Shown piece by piece: positions 35,561-48,600 of a stretch of 64,000 bases of DNA. Each line of letters begins with the position of its first letter. The stretch's first letter is position 1. The position numbers were made by a program, and so were the translations under genes. The stretch comes from Alphaproteobacteria bacterium (lineage in GTDB: Bacteria; Pseudomonadota; Alphaproteobacteria; Micropepsales; Micropepsaceae), in NCBI GenBank assembly GCA_028865545.1, contig JAGWJY010000002.1, positions 62,001 to 126,000 of the forward strand, read 5' to 3'. The notes beneath the pieces are model-generated. The model saw only the letters and a program-made list of their open reading frames with translations. It was not told the DNA's origin and searched no databases.

Positions 35561-36145
35561 GTGACAGATCAAAGCAAATCGCCGAGACTAGGATACGGCC
35601 AGGCCCTCAGCCTTGGTCGTGTCGCTGTGTTGGCGACCTGTGCGTTGTTCGCGGCCGCACCAGTCTCGCGCGCCGCGGATGTCGGTATGGCCGACCTTCA
35701 GGCCGCCGCGCGTTCGCTCGGGTTTGTGGATTCTCTACAGAACCGTCCCACGATCTCGATCGGTGTGGTGTATGGCGCCGACGTTCATGACGGCCGGGAC
35801 CAAGCAACCCGCGTCGCCGGCATGCTGGCGAGCATGCCGGGTCCGAGTTCGTCGACACTTCAGGCAAACATCGTCGCCACGGATGATCTCACAAAGAGCA
35901 ACCGCCGCTTCGACGCGCTGTATCTGATGCCCGGCACGGAAGCCAGCGGCAATCAGATCGCCGATTTCATCAGACGTCAGCATCTGGTGAGCATCTCAAG
36001 CGATCCCGCCTGTCTCGACGGAAAGTATTGCGTATTGATGATCCAAGCAGGTTCGGCCGTGAACATCGTGCTCGATACCGCTTTGGCTTCCGCAGTCAAC
36101 GCGCGATTCTCTTCCGTATTTACGATGATGGTGAAACGCAGATGA
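35561..36145 (+). CDS. YfiR-like periplasmic protein
   Basis: A 194-residue secreted protein with a signal peptide (VAVLATCALFAAAPVSRAA) and a mature part with IGVVYGADVHDGRDQATRVA, FDALYLMPGTEASGNQIADF and a cysteine pair in SSDPACLDGKYCVLMIQAG. This arrangement resembles the YfiR/HmsC (DUF4154) family, whose members sit in the periplasm and modulate membrane signalling partners. The start is uncertain: GTG 35561 (AGGA ten bases ahead) is preferred to TTG 35510, whose AAGGA lies too close. Its stop overlaps the next gene's ATG, so it leads a three-gene unit with a TBDR and a hybrid kinase. Confidence 0.65.
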   Translation: MTDQSKSPRLGYGQALSLGRVAVLATCALFAAAPVSRAADVGMADLQAAARSLGFVDSLQNRPTISIGVVYGADVHDGRDQATRVAGMLASMPGPSSSTLQANIVATDDLTKSNRRFDALYLMPGTEASGNQIADFIRRQHLVSISSDPACLDGKYCVLMIQAGSAVNIVLDTALASAVNARFSSVFTMMVKRR

Positions 36146-38187
36146 CCGTGAGTCTCCGCAAAAAAACCGGCGAGCGGCGTAGGGCCCACACCTGCATGTG
36201 GACCACGCTTTCGATCGGCGCGTCCTTGGCCCTTTCTGCATGGTCCGCAGGAGCCCAGTCGATGGACTACGGTTCGCTCGAACAGCTGTTTGGCGAGGCG
36301 GTAACCGCCAGCGCAACCGGTTCGCCTCAGCGAGCCACCGAGGTGCCGGCCAACATGATCATCGTCACCGCAGATGACATTCGCCGGTCCGGCGCGCGTG
36401 ATATTCCCGGTATCCTTCGTCATGTCGCCGGTGTCGACGTGATGCAATGGGCGAACGACAATTCCGATGTCTCGGTCCGTGGGTACAATCAGGCATATGC
36501 GGCCAGGACACTGGTTTTGATCGACGGCCGTCAGGTCTATGCCGACTATTACGGATTCATACCTTGGAGCGCCCTGCCCGTCGAATTGAGCGCGATCCGC
36601 CAAATTGAGATCGTGAAGGGTCCCAATTCAGCGCTGTTCGGCTTCAACGCCGTCGGGGGCGTGATTAACATCATTACCTACAACCCGCGTTACGATGATG
36701 TGAACACGGTATCCGTCCGCTCGGGAACGCAGGGATTGGCGGAAATATCCGGCGTCACGACAATGCCATTGGGCAACCTCGGCGCCTTGCGCCTTTCGGG
36801 AGGGTTGCGGTCGGATGACGAATTCGCGACGTCTATTCCGTTGGCCATGGCCGGCCCTCCCCGCACGGCGAACGGCCGCATGTCCATTGATGCGGACTCA
36901 GTGTTCGAGTTGGCGGATAACGTCGAATTTGGCCTCGAAGGTAGTCATACGCATGCACGGCAAAACGAAGTCTCGCCGGATTATGTTTGGCAGGATTCCG
37001 ACTACGAAACGAACTCGGTGAAGGGCCAGTTGACAGCCGACACCAGCATTGGCCTGCTCAAGCTTACCGCGTATTCCAATTGGATTTCCTGGCGCGGCAC
37101 CGGCAATCCCGCGTTGGGAGTGTTTTCGCAGCACAACCAGGTAACCGTCGTCCAAGCCGAAGATGTCTTCAATCTGGGCGCCGATCACACACTGCGCGCG
37201 GCTGTCGAATATCGCCACAACACCGCTGACACGACGCCGATGAAGGGCGGCACTGTTTCTTATGACGTTATATCCGGGTCCGGCATGTGGAACTGGCACA
37301 TCACGCCGGCCGTGTCGCTGACCAATGCGCTGCGCGTCGACAATCTGATATGGCAGCGAAGCGGCGTAATACCCGCCGATTATCCGTTCACCAATCAGGA
37401 TTGGGAGCGTTCGACGACGCAGATCAGTTTCAACAGTGGTGTGTTATGGGTCGTCGGTCCAGCCGACAAACTGCGGCTTATGGCAAGTCGCGGCGTCGAG
37501 CTTCCTAATCTGGTCGAGTCGGGATCGCTGCTCATCGACCTGCCCTACCTGCAGGTGACCGGAACGCCGTTTCTCAAACCGACGGCTGTGACGAATTACG
37601 AGTTCGCCTGGGATCACGACTTGCCGACGCTGGATGCCCATTTGCAGCTCAGCGCATTTCATCAGCATACAGATAACATTGTGTCGGTTGGCGGCGGCTT
37701 CATTCCGACCCTGACCAGCCTCTATGCCGCGCCGGCCAATATCGGCTCCTCCGATGCCAACGGTTTGGAGCTGATCGCCGGCGGCTTGTTCGACAGAGAC
37801 TGGCGGTGGTCGCTCAGCTATCGCGCCGAATTCGTCAAAGACAATTTCCTGCCCTTTGCAGAAGGTGGCATGGACTACGTCGACTACGAACACACGACAC
37901 CGAAACATCTCATCAAAGGCAATATCGGCTGGGCAAGCGGGAATTGGGAAGTCGACGCCTATCTCAATTATCAGTCCCGCGTCTCCGGCCTACAAACGAC
38001 CGGAATCAACACCTACTTGGTCCCCATCGGCACCTACGCGTCGCTCGACGGTCGACTGGCGTACCGCCTGACGGATTGGGCGACGGTTTCCGTGTCGGGG
38101 CAGAACTTGCTGCAGTCTGCGCAACGTCAGACGTCAGGGCCATATATCGAACGGCAGATATTCGCAACGTTGACGCTAAACCGCTAA
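36142..38187 (+). CDS. Small TonB-dependent receptor of a sensory operon
   Basis: A 681-residue outer-membrane receptor with signal peptide (LSIGASLALSAWSAGAQS). The plug includes VTADDIRRSGARDIPGILRHVAGVDV, DVSVRGYNQAYAARTLVLID and EIVKGPNSALFGFNAVGGVINI, close to the colicin I/ferric-type and Vibrio-style small receptors rather than to the large sugar TBDRs elsewhere in the window. The barrel ends RQIFATLTLNR. ATG 36142 overlaps the upstream YfiR-like stop (ATGA); the longer frame from 36028 is a shadow in that gene. Only 33 bases separate it from the hybrid kinase. Ligand unknown; the layout suggests sensing rather than bulk uptake. Confidence 0.85.
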   Translation: MTVSLRKKTGERRRAHTCMWTTLSIGASLALSAWSAGAQSMDYGSLEQLFGEAVTASATGSPQRATEVPANMIIVTADDIRRSGARDIPGILRHVAGVDVMQWANDNSDVSVRGYNQAYAARTLVLIDGRQVYADYYGFIPWSALPVELSAIRQIEIVKGPNSALFGFNAVGGVINIITYNPRYDDVNTVSVRSGTQGLAEISGVTTMPLGNLGALRLSGGLRSDDEFATSIPLAMAGPPRTANGRMSIDADSVFELADNVEFGLEGSHTHARQNEVSPDYVWQDSDYETNSVKGQLTADTSIGLLKLTAYSNWISWRGTGNPALGVFSQHNQVTVVQAEDVFNLGADHTLRAAVEYRHNTADTTPMKGGTVSYDVISGSGMWNWHITPAVSLTNALRVDNLIWQRSGVIPADYPFTNQDWERSTTQISFNSGVLWVVGPADKLRLMASRGVELPNLVESGSLLIDLPYLQVTGTPFLKPTAVTNYEFAWDHDLPTLDAHLQLSAFHQHTDNIVSVGGGFIPTLTSLYAAPANIGSSDANGLELIAGGLFDRDWRWSLSYRAEFVKDNFLPFAEGGMDYVDYEHTTPKHLIKGNIGWASGNWEVDAYLNYQSRVSGLQTTGINTYLVPIGTYASLDGRLAYRLTDWATVSVSGQNLLQSAQRQTSGPYIERQIFATLTLNR

Positions 38188-38220
38188 CCGGTCCAACAAG
38201 ACACCGAAGATACGGAAACG

Positions 38221-40953
<2,733 letters not shown>

Positions 40954-40960
40954 TCCGTCG

Positions 40961-40976
40961 GAACGGCGCGCCGTTC
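40961..40976 (+). terminator. Palindrome after the hybrid kinase
   Basis: GAACGGCGCGCCGTTC is a perfect 16-base palindrome 7 bases after the kinase stop, followed by GAAACAAAAAGG rather than a T-run. It may be an end-of-transcript hairpin on the plus strand, but the missing U-tract keeps confidence low. Confidence 0.4.
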
Positions 40977-40981
40977 GAAAC

Positions 40982-41014
40982 AAAAAGGCCCCCCATACGT
41001 GCGCATGAGGGGCC
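40982..41014 (-). terminator. Rho-independent terminator of xylBA
   Basis: On the minus strand GGCCCCTCAT, an 8-base loop and ATGGGGGGCC (one mismatch in ten pairs) are followed by TTTTTG. It lies 20 bases after the xylA stop. Confidence 0.75.
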
Positions 41015-41033
41015 AGTGCTAAGGCGGACGCCC

Positions 41034-42350
41034 TTAGAATTTGCAGCTTGAAGCGATGATGCTCTCGCAGAGTTCCTGCTTGCCGGATTTCGGCTTGGGA
41101 TCGAGATTCGTCTTCACCGCGTGGTCGGCGAGCGATGCCAGGTTGTATTCACCTGCCAGAATCTTCTTGCCGAAGGCGCCGCTCCAGCCCGCATAACGCT
41201 CCTGCTGGACTTTGGCGAGGCGCTTCTCGGTGATGATGGTCTCGGCCGCCAGCAATGCACGCGCCAGCGTGTCGATACCCGCGATATGGGCGATATAAAG
41301 GTCGTTGGGGTCGACCGACTGGCGACGCAGTTTGGCATCGAAGTTGAACCCGCCTGTCGTGAAGCCGCCCGCCTGCAGGAACAGCAGCATCGCCGGCGTC
41401 ATTTCCTGGGCGTTGTTCGGGAACTGGTCCGTGTCCCAGCCGTTGCGCGCGTCGCCGCGGTTCATGTCGATCGAGCCGAATATGCCGTAAGCCAGCGCAG
41501 CCGCGATTTCGTGTTCGAAGTCCAGGCCGGCGAGCGTGGCGTGGTTGACCTCGATGTTCACCCGCACTTCCTTCTCCAGCCCGTAGCGCTGCAGAAAGGC
41601 GTACACAGCCGCCACGTCGCGATCGTACTGATGCTTGGTGGGCTCAAACGGCTTGGGTTCGATCAGGATCGTGCCCTTGAAGCCGATCTTGTGCTTGTGC
41701 TCCACGACCATCGACAGGAAGCGGCCATAGCGGTCCAGCTCGCCCTTGATGTCGGTGTTGAGGAGGGTGTCATAGCCTTCGCGGCCGCCCCACAGAACAT
41801 AGTTCTCGCCGCCGAGCCGGTTCGTTGCTTCGAGGATGAAGCGCACTTGGGCCGCAGCAAAGGCGAAAACATCGGGATCCGGGTTGGTGGCCGCACCGCC
41901 GGCATAACGCGGATGGCTGAACAGATTGGCCGTGCCCCACAGCAGCTTCAGCTTGGTCTTGGCCATCTTCTCGGCGATCACCGCCTCGATGCGCTGCAGG
42001 TTGGCGCCGTGTTCTTCCAGCGTGTCCGCCGACGCCATGGCATCGACATCATGGAAAGTGAAATAGGGCACCCCGAGCCGGGAGAGGAAATCGAACGCCG
42101 CATCTGCCTTCTGTTCGGCCATCGCCTGGGTGATTGTCGCGCCCAGCCATGGACGCGGCAGCGTGCCCGCGCCGAAAATGTCGTTGCCGGGCCAGTTGAA
42201 GGAGTGCCAGTAGCAAACGGTCAGGCGTAGCCAGTCGGCCATGCGCTTGCCCATCACCATGCGATCCTTGTCGTAGACTTTGAAGGCGAGGTCGTTCGTG
42301 CTGTCCGCGCCTTCAAAGCGAATCGGGGCAACGTCGGAAAAGAGGCTCAT
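41034..42350 (-). CDS. xylA: Xylose isomerase
   Basis: A 438-residue cytoplasmic isomerase converting D-xylose to D-xylulose. Class II family segments are VCYWHSFNWPGNDIFGAGT, PYFTFHDVDAMA (catalytic His), FVLWGGREGYDTLLNTDIK and the metal-binding IEVNHATLAGLDFEHEIAAAL and GSIDMNRGDARNGWDTDQFP. The length matches the E. coli enzyme (about 440). The frame extends to 42479, but MSLFSDVAPIRFEG starts at 42350, overlapping the xylulokinase stop in an ATGA. Downstream of xylB in one operon with a terminator behind. The isomerase route rather than an oxidative Weimberg route is thus used for the xylose released from xylan. Confidence 0.96.
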   Translation of the reverse strand: MSLFSDVAPIRFEGADSTNDLAFKVYDKDRMVMGKRMADWLRLTVCYWHSFNWPGNDIFGAGTLPRPWLGATITQAMAEQKADAAFDFLSRLGVPYFTFHDVDAMASADTLEEHGANLQRIEAVIAEKMAKTKLKLLWGTANLFSHPRYAGGAATNPDPDVFAFAAAQVRFILEATNRLGGENYVLWGGREGYDTLLNTDIKGELDRYGRFLSMVVEHKHKIGFKGTILIEPKPFEPTKHQYDRDVAAVYAFLQRYGLEKEVRVNIEVNHATLAGLDFEHEIAAALAYGIFGSIDMNRGDARNGWDTDQFPNNAQEMTPAMLLFLQAGGFTTGGFNFDAKLRRQSVDPNDLYIAHIAGIDTLARALLAAETIITEKRLAKVQQERYAGWSGAFGKKILAGEYNLASLADHAVKTNLDPKPKSGKQELCESIIASSCKF

Positions 42351-43807
42351 CTGGCAAACTCCCTGAAAGATCCCTTGAGATTCTGATAGAGGCGGACAAA
42401 CAACGGCCGGCGCCGGGTCATCTGTTCGCGCAGTGCGGTGTCCGGCTGAACAATGCGGGTCACTTTGGGCGCGACACAAACCGTATCGGGGTCCTCACCG
42501 GTGTCGGCCAGCCGTCCCAGCCGTGCCGCACCGAAGGCCGCGCCGACTTCACCGCCTTCGCGATAGGTCAGCGGCAGATTCAACGCCGATGCCAATATGC
42601 GGCCCCAGTACGGCAGACGTGCGCCGCCGCCCGTGACGCTGATATCGCCAATCGTGCCGCCACTTTCGAGCAAGGCATCGAGCCCGTCGGCAAACGCCAG
42701 CGCCACGCCTTCAAGCACGGCATGCGCCAGATCGGCGCCTGTGGTCTCTGCGGTCAAACCGAAGAACACGCCGCGCGCGTAAGGATCGTTGTGCGGCGTA
42801 CGTTCGCCGGACAGGTAAGGCAGGTAGATCGGCGAGTCGGCGCGCAGGCCGCGCGCTTCTGCGCCGGCAACCGTGTCGACGACATGCTTGGAACCGGTGA
42901 GATGCGTCACCCAGTCGAGTGCCGCGGCGGCCGTCAGGATCACCGACATCTGATGCCAGCGCTGCGGCAGGCAATGGCAGAAGGCATGCGCCGCCTTCGC
43001 CGGGTTCGGGCGGAACTTGTCCGTCACGACGAACAGCACACCCGAGGTACCGAGCGACAGGAATGCTTGGCCCGGCATAACCACACCGAGTCCGGCCGCG
43101 CTGGCGGCGTTGTCACCACCGCCACCGGCTACAACAACGCGCGGAATGCCCAATTCGTCGGCCACCTCGGCACGCAGCTTGCCCGTCGGCGCATTGCCTT
43201 CGAACAGGCGCGGCATGTTCGATCGCTTCAAATCCGTCGCTTTCAACATCGCGTCGGACCAGTCGCGCTTGCCGACATCCAGCCACAGCGTACCCGCCGC
43301 GTCCGACATGTCGGACGCCTTCTCGCCGGTCAGTTTCAGCCGCACATAATCTTTGGGTAACAGCACCGTCGCGGTGCGCCGGAACACGTCAGGCTCATGG
43401 TTCTTAACCCAGAGCAGCTTGGGCGCAGTGAAACCCGGCATCGCGAGGTTGCCGGTGATCTCGCGCGAGTGCGGTTCCAGCTTTTCAAGTTCGGCGCATT
43501 CTGCTTCCGAGCGGCCATCGTTCCACAAGATCGCGGGCCGCAACGGTTTATCGGCGCCGTCCAGCAGCGTCGCGCCATGCATCTGGCCGCTGAGACCAAT
43601 GCCCTTGATCGCACGTCGATCCTTTTCGGGGATAGACCGCACGGCTTCGACCGTCGCGCGCCACCAGCTGTCCGCGTCCTGCTCAGACCACAACGGTTGC
43701 GACCGCTCGACGGTCAACGCCGCAGAACCTTGTCCCACCAGACGATCCTTGTCGTCCGTCAGGACTGCTTTCACACTGGACGTGCCGACATCAATGCCGA
43801 GATACAT
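42347..43807 (-). CDS. xylB: Xylulokinase
   Basis: A 486-residue FGGY-family kinase phosphorylating D-xylulose. The N-terminal ATP motif is YLGIDVGTSSVKAVLTD; the xylulose-specific segment GLSGQMHGATLLD follows. Further FGGY landmarks are PAILWNDGRSEAECAELE, GGGGDNAASAAGLG and YLSGERTPHNDPYARGVFFGL. Start: ATG 43807 has GGGAAAG upstream; the reading back to 43936 crosses promoter and operator. It precedes and overlaps xylA. The operator TGGTAGCGCTATCA at 43894-43907 lies against the promoter -10. Confidence 0.95.
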   Translation of the reverse strand: MYLGIDVGTSSVKAVLTDDKDRLVGQGSAALTVERSQPLWSEQDADSWWRATVEAVRSIPEKDRRAIKGIGLSGQMHGATLLDGADKPLRPAILWNDGRSEAECAELEKLEPHSREITGNLAMPGFTAPKLLWVKNHEPDVFRRTATVLLPKDYVRLKLTGEKASDMSDAAGTLWLDVGKRDWSDAMLKATDLKRSNMPRLFEGNAPTGKLRAEVADELGIPRVVVAGGGGDNAASAAGLGVVMPGQAFLSLGTSGVLFVVTDKFRPNPAKAAHAFCHCLPQRWHQMSVILTAAAALDWVTHLTGSKHVVDTVAGAEARGLRADSPIYLPYLSGERTPHNDPYARGVFFGLTAETTGADLAHAVLEGVALAFADGLDALLESGGTIGDISVTGGGARLPYWGRILASALNLPLTYREGGEVGAAFGAARLGRLADTGEDPDTVCVAPKVTRIVQPDTALREQMTRRRPLFVRLYQNLKGSFREFAR

Positions 43808-43893
43808 AATCTTTCCCTGCTCCCCGCGACCCTTCCCAAAAAGGCCCAAAATCAGTCTCTGACAGCCGCGGGCTGCGCTCTTTGCGGCGCTCT

Positions 43894-43931
43894 TGGTAGC
43901 GCTATCATATAGAACCGCACGATCACGTAAA
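43894..43931 (-). promoter_or_regulatory. xylBA promoter with LacI-type operator
   Basis: On the minus strand TTTACG (43931-43926), a 16-base spacer and TATGAT (43909-43904) form a promoter. The imperfect palindrome TGGTAGCGCTATCA (43894-43907, plus-strand reading) overlaps the -10 and the start region. Its left part TGGTAGCG matches the xylan-locus operators at 48949 and 57657. Confidence 0.6.
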
Positions 43932-44020
43932 TACACAAATGCCCATAAAACCTGCGCCGAAGCGAAAAACGACTCTGATTTACGTGAGCGCCGAAGAATA
44001 ACTACGGATAACCATGCTGA

Positions 44021-45469
44021 TCAGTCAAGAAAGGCGTCGAGTCCCTCATAGGCTGCACCGACCGCCGAAACGAACTTCGGCTCCGTCGCCAGATCGGCCG
44101 AGAAGACATCTCTCACTGCCAGAAAGCGCGGCAGATCGGTGCCGGACTTGCCGACACAACCTTTGCCGACATCGGCCAGCACCTTGGCAAGCGGATCATT
44201 GAGCGGACGTCCTTCTTTCGCCTCGCGCACAACAAACGTCATCCACGCCGCGACGGGGACCGCAAGCCGCCTGATCGGCCGGCCCGCCGCCAAGGCATCG
44301 ATAATCGTCCCCAGGATGCGATACGGCAGCTTCTGCGATCCGTCCGAGGCAATCTGGTACAGCCGGTGCGTCAGCGCCGGATTTCGAAAGCGCTGAAGGA
44401 TATCATTGATATAGGACTCGAATTCGAGCCCGCGCGTGCCGCGCAGCGTCGGCGTGATGTCCTCGCGCATCATCCGCGCCACGAAGCCGGCAAGACGCGC
44501 GTCGCCCATGGCTTCGCCCACGGATGTGTGGCCGGCCAAAAGCCCCGCATAGGCTAGGGTCGAATGTGCGCCGTTTAAGAGGCGTATCTTGGCCTGCTCG
44601 TAAGCCTCGACGTCGTTCGTCAGGCTGGCACCGACGCTCGCCAGATCGGGGGCGTCCGGACCAAGGATGTCCTCGATGACCCATTGCAGAAAGGCCTCGC
44701 GCTGCACCGGACTGTCGTCATACAGCCCAACCGATTCCGCCACCTTCTGCTTCAGCGCGTCGTCCGTCGCCGGCGTGATGCTGTCCACCATCGTGCATGG
44801 AAAGCGCACTTCGCCGGCAATCCAGGACTCCAGGTCCTTGTCGCCGCGGGCTTTGGCCATACCCATGACCGCGCTGCGGAACTTATGGCCGTTGCCGACG
44901 ACGTTATCGCAACTGATCGCCACGAAGGGGGCCACCCCCTCGGCTCTGCGCCGCACCAAGCCTTCCGTCACCCAGCCAATGGCGCTTCTCGGCGTGGTCG
45001 GATGAGCAAGGTCGTGGATGACGTCGGGATGCTGCAGGTCCAGTTCGTCACCTGCCAGGCAATAACCCTTTTCGGTGATGGTGAGCGTCACCAGTTTGAC
45101 TTGTGGCTGGATGAGCCTGGCAAAGATGCGGTCGTCATCCTGTGACGCCAGCAAATATTCCTTCATCGACCCGATAACCCGGAAACGAATTTGGGCGTCC
45201 AGTTCGGCGACGACATAAAGCCGCTCCTGCGGGATCAAAGCCGCCGCCAGCCCCGGCGGTCGCAGTTCGGCGGCGCAGATCGCCCAGCGCGGGTCGCGTT
45301 TCAGCAGGGTGTCGACATACCAGGCCTGATGCCCGCGATGAAACGCGCCAGGCCCGAAATGGACGATGCCGACCTGTGTTGCGCTGCGGTCGTAAGCCGG
45401 CGTTTCCACACCCGCTCGCAGCGCCCCGAGGGTCTGTGGCGTCAGCCGGGCCTGTTTGGGCGTGGGCAT
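44021..45469 (-). CDS. Mannitol-dehydrogenase-family oxidoreductase (fructuronate reductase candidate)
   Basis: A 482-residue polyol-type long-chain dehydrogenase. The N-terminal NAD-binding part includes VGIVHFGPGAFHRGHQAWY; then come TLTITEKGYC, FVAISCDNVVGNGHK, MVDSITPATDD and the catalytic pattern KIRLLNGAHSTLAYAGLL (lysine, asparagine, histidine). Length and motifs fit both fructuronate/tagaturonate reductases of the UxuB type and D-mannitol 2-dehydrogenase. In a glucuronoxylan locus, reduction of D-fructuronate derived from glucuronate is the more attractive role, but uronate isomerase and mannonate dehydratase are not in the window. Start ATG 45469; the frame before it to 45523 is not supported. 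It lies after the TBDR terminator. Confidence 0.82.
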   Translation of the reverse strand: MPTPKQARLTPQTLGALRAGVETPAYDRSATQVGIVHFGPGAFHRGHQAWYVDTLLKRDPRWAICAAELRPPGLAAALIPQERLYVVAELDAQIRFRVIGSMKEYLLASQDDDRIFARLIQPQVKLVTLTITEKGYCLAGDELDLQHPDVIHDLAHPTTPRSAIGWVTEGLVRRRAEGVAPFVAISCDNVVGNGHKFRSAVMGMAKARGDKDLESWIAGEVRFPCTMVDSITPATDDALKQKVAESVGLYDDSPVQREAFLQWVIEDILGPDAPDLASVGASLTNDVEAYEQAKIRLLNGAHSTLAYAGLLAGHTSVGEAMGDARLAGFVARMMREDITPTLRGTRGLEFESYINDILQRFRNPALTHRLYQIASDGSQKLPYRILGTIIDALAAGRPIRRLAVPVAAWMTFVVREAKEGRPLNDPLAKVLADVGKGCVGKSGTDLPRFLAVRDVFSADLATEPKFVSAVGAAYEGLDAFLD

Positions 45470-45521
45470 GCTTTTTGTCCTGTCTGATTGGTAGATAAAG
45501 CACCTTACAGAGTGAAAATCC

Positions 45522-45559
45522 AAAAAAAAAGGAGCGGTACCATTTTCTGGGTACCGCTC
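45522..45559 (-). terminator. Rho-independent terminator of the xylan TBDR
   Basis: On the minus strand GAGCGGTACC, an 8-base loop and GGTACCGCTC, followed by a run of nine T. The stem is perfect over ten pairs. The plus-strand arm and loop, AGCGGTACCATTTTC (45533-45547), are identical to the right part of the GH115 operator region (57662-57676). Confidence 0.9.
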
Positions 45560-45636
45560 ATGGGAGGGAACAGGAAACAGGGGGCCCGCCGCCCCTCCCG
45601 TACTCGGAGAGGAGCAGCGGAAGATACTGACGCGAA

Positions 45637-48600
45637 CTAGAACGTACCGCGGATGCCAATCAGGTACAGACTACCTTGATTGTAATAGGTGAAGGGAGCC
45701 GACGGATACTGGAAGGTCGCCTTCAGCTTCGCCTTGAACACGTTCTGGATGTCGAAGGTAAGTTCCGGATCCGATGGAATGGTCCCGAACAGGGTTGATA
45801 GTTTCAGGCTGGATGAGAAGTCAGCCTGACCGTAGGGCTGCTGGAAGAGATACGCACCGCCCGGGCACCCGGCGGACGTCGCAGTCGGCAGACAGATGCC
45901 GTTCTGGTTCGAACCCGAATTATACTCCCGAGCCGTGAAGTTATACGACATGCGCAGCATCGCGCCGCCGTTCTCGTAGTAGCCTGTCAGGTTGTAGGTG
46001 TACGGCGCGACGCCGGTCGCGATCGCGGGAGCAGCACCGCTGCTCTTCTGATCGACAATCGTGAAGTTGGCCGTGACGCCCAACCCCGTGAAGCCCAGAT
46101 ACGGGTCTGTCAGGAAGTCAAGCGGCTGCACCATGTCCATTTCGACGCCGTTGATGGTCTCCAGACCGTTGGCATTGACCTGCTTCTGAATGATGACAGT
46201 GGTGTTGCAGTTGGTGTCCGACGTGCAGCCTCTGGCCTGCAGGGCCGCCTGTTGCGTCGGATTCGCTGTCGAGTAGGTGATGCCGTACTGCGCCAGGAAC
46301 GAGAACGGTTCCGTGGTGTTGCCGAGGATCGTAAATCCGCTGATGCCCTTCCGGAAAACCGACGCCCCGATATAACCTTCGCCGCCGGTGTAGAGTTCGG
46401 CGCCGAGGTCGATGTTGTTGGAGTAGAATGGTGCGAGATCCGGATTGCCGACGGTGGCCTGCGCCGCCGACGGATCGCCGAAGTTCACGCCTGGAAGCAT
46501 CGAGCTCGGATTCGGACGCGTCATCGTGCGCGAGATGGAACCCCTTACCTCGAAGTCGTCCGCCACTTCATAAGCCAAATTGATCGACGGCAGGAACGAT
46601 TGATAAGTGTGTTGCGTCAGGGTCCATGTGTTGTAGTTCGGATACTTGCCGCCATCTGCAGGGACCGTGTACGGCGCCGCGTCACGCGGATCGGCATGGG
46701 ACACATATCCGCCGATCCTCTGGTGTGTTTCCACCCAGCGCAGACCCACGTTGTACTTCAGACTGCGGTCGCCCAGGTGCAGGATGCCGTTGGCTTCGGC
46801 GTACATGCCCCAGTTCTTCTCGTCGACCAAGCCGGCGCTGGCGCCGGTGTTGGCGCCGGTGGCGTTGGGCGCGTTCGGGTAGTCAAACGCCGCAAAGTGT
46901 GCGTCCCGCTCGATCTTGGCGTAGTTGGCGGTGATGAACCCGGCCGGCCCTGGCAAGAGGTAGTTTGCCAGGTTTGCCTGCGGGATATAGGAGCCTGCCC
47001 ACGTCAACGTCGGCATGCCGACGCTGTAGTAGGTACCATAGCCTGGATAGGCCGGCAATCCGCCACCGATCGACGTGCCAGGCGTCTGCGTACCCGTGAG
47101 CACCAACCCATTACATCCCGGCTCCGAGTTAGGCCCAGGCAGGTACACATTGGGATTGTCGCCGCAGACCGCGTTCTGCCACGCTTGGCTGTTGTCGTAG
47201 CCCATGATGTTGCGGTAGGCCTCGTCGAACGCGCCGCCAAATTTCACGTTCATCTCGTCGCCGCCGTACTCCATGTCGAGATGCACACCATTGGTGTAAA
47301 CGTAGCGCTTCTCGTCCTGGATATTCACGCGACCACCGGCCCACACGAAGTTCGCCGGGTTGTTCAGATCGATGTTGAACGCCTCTGTCGGGACGCCATT
47401 GTTCGTGTAGGTCACAAACGCGCCGCCAGTGGGCGGTAGCGGCGTGCCCGGTATTGTGGGCGCGGTCGCGTTGCTGGCCGGCGTGTTGACCAAGATCGTC
47501 GGTGAGTCGCGGAAGAAGTGGCTCCGCGTCACATTCGCCTTGAGGGAGACGTTGAAGAGATCGGTGACTTGCCACTCCATGCCGGGATTGATGCTCAGGA
47601 AGTCCTCCTTCTCCTTGTAGGGACGGGCTTCCAGGAAGAACTGCGAGTTCGCGAACGTGCCGCTGGTAACCACGCCGTTGGCATCGAGCTTCAGGTTCTC
47701 CGGGATCATCGAGCCGTTACGCCCGACCCAGTCGATGTCGCTGCGGTTGAGATTGTTGTCGAGGCGCCCACCGATCATGTCCACATAGAAGTGCAGATTG
47801 TCGGTTGGCCTATATTCGAGGCTAACCACGCCGTTAAAACGGCTGCGCGTGCCTTGCTCGAACATCGGACGGCCGAGGCGCGGGATCAGGGCGGTGCCGA
47901 GCTGTTCGACCGTCAAGCCGGGGTTGAGCGCCAACAACATGGCCTTATCGATTGTCGCGCCCGGAACGAGGCCACCGGTCGTGACGTTGACGGGTACCGT
48001 CGCGGGAATCGTCCAGTTGCCGCCGCCGATGGGCGCACAGTCATTTGCCGGGCACATCGCCGCATTCAGCTTCGGCGTCGTCCAGCCGATGGTTTCGAAA
48101 CCGGTGGTGTACACCGGGTTGACCAGACCGGTGACGCCGATCAGGACGCCAAAGGGGCCTTCGGTGTCGCTGACGATCAAGGTGCCGTGCTCACCGACCG
48201 CCGTATGATCGTTCGACGACTGGGTGCCCTGGGCCGAATAGGTGATGTGCATGCCCGGATTGTCGAAGGGCCGCATGGTGCGCATGTTGACCGTGCCGGC
48301 CGCGCCGCCTTCGAGCAGATCGGCGTACGGTGTCTTGTTGACCGTCAACTGCGTGAACAACTCCGACGGCAGCATGTTGAGGTCGACTTCGCGGTTGGTG
48401 CCCTGCGCGTCCGTCGTGCCGGTTGATCCCATTGCCACCTGGGCGCCGTTGAGCAGCACCTTGGTGAAGCTGGGGCCGAGACCGCGGATTTGGATGTTAA
48501 CGCCTTCACCGTCGATGTCGCGGCTGATGGTGACGCCCGGGATACGGTTGAACGACTCGGCGATGTTGGTGTCTGGGAACTTGCCGATGTCTTCGGCGAA

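Noticed and set aside
41121-42230. A 369-codon plus-strand open frame
   Set aside because: Entirely antisense to xylA, with arginine/valine-rich low-information sequence.
46252-47439. A 395-codon plus-strand open frame, and similar frames at 47518-48426, 11439-12512 and 30541-31401
   Set aside because: All are antisense shadows of TBDR barrel regions, with no domain, signal peptide or ribosome site.
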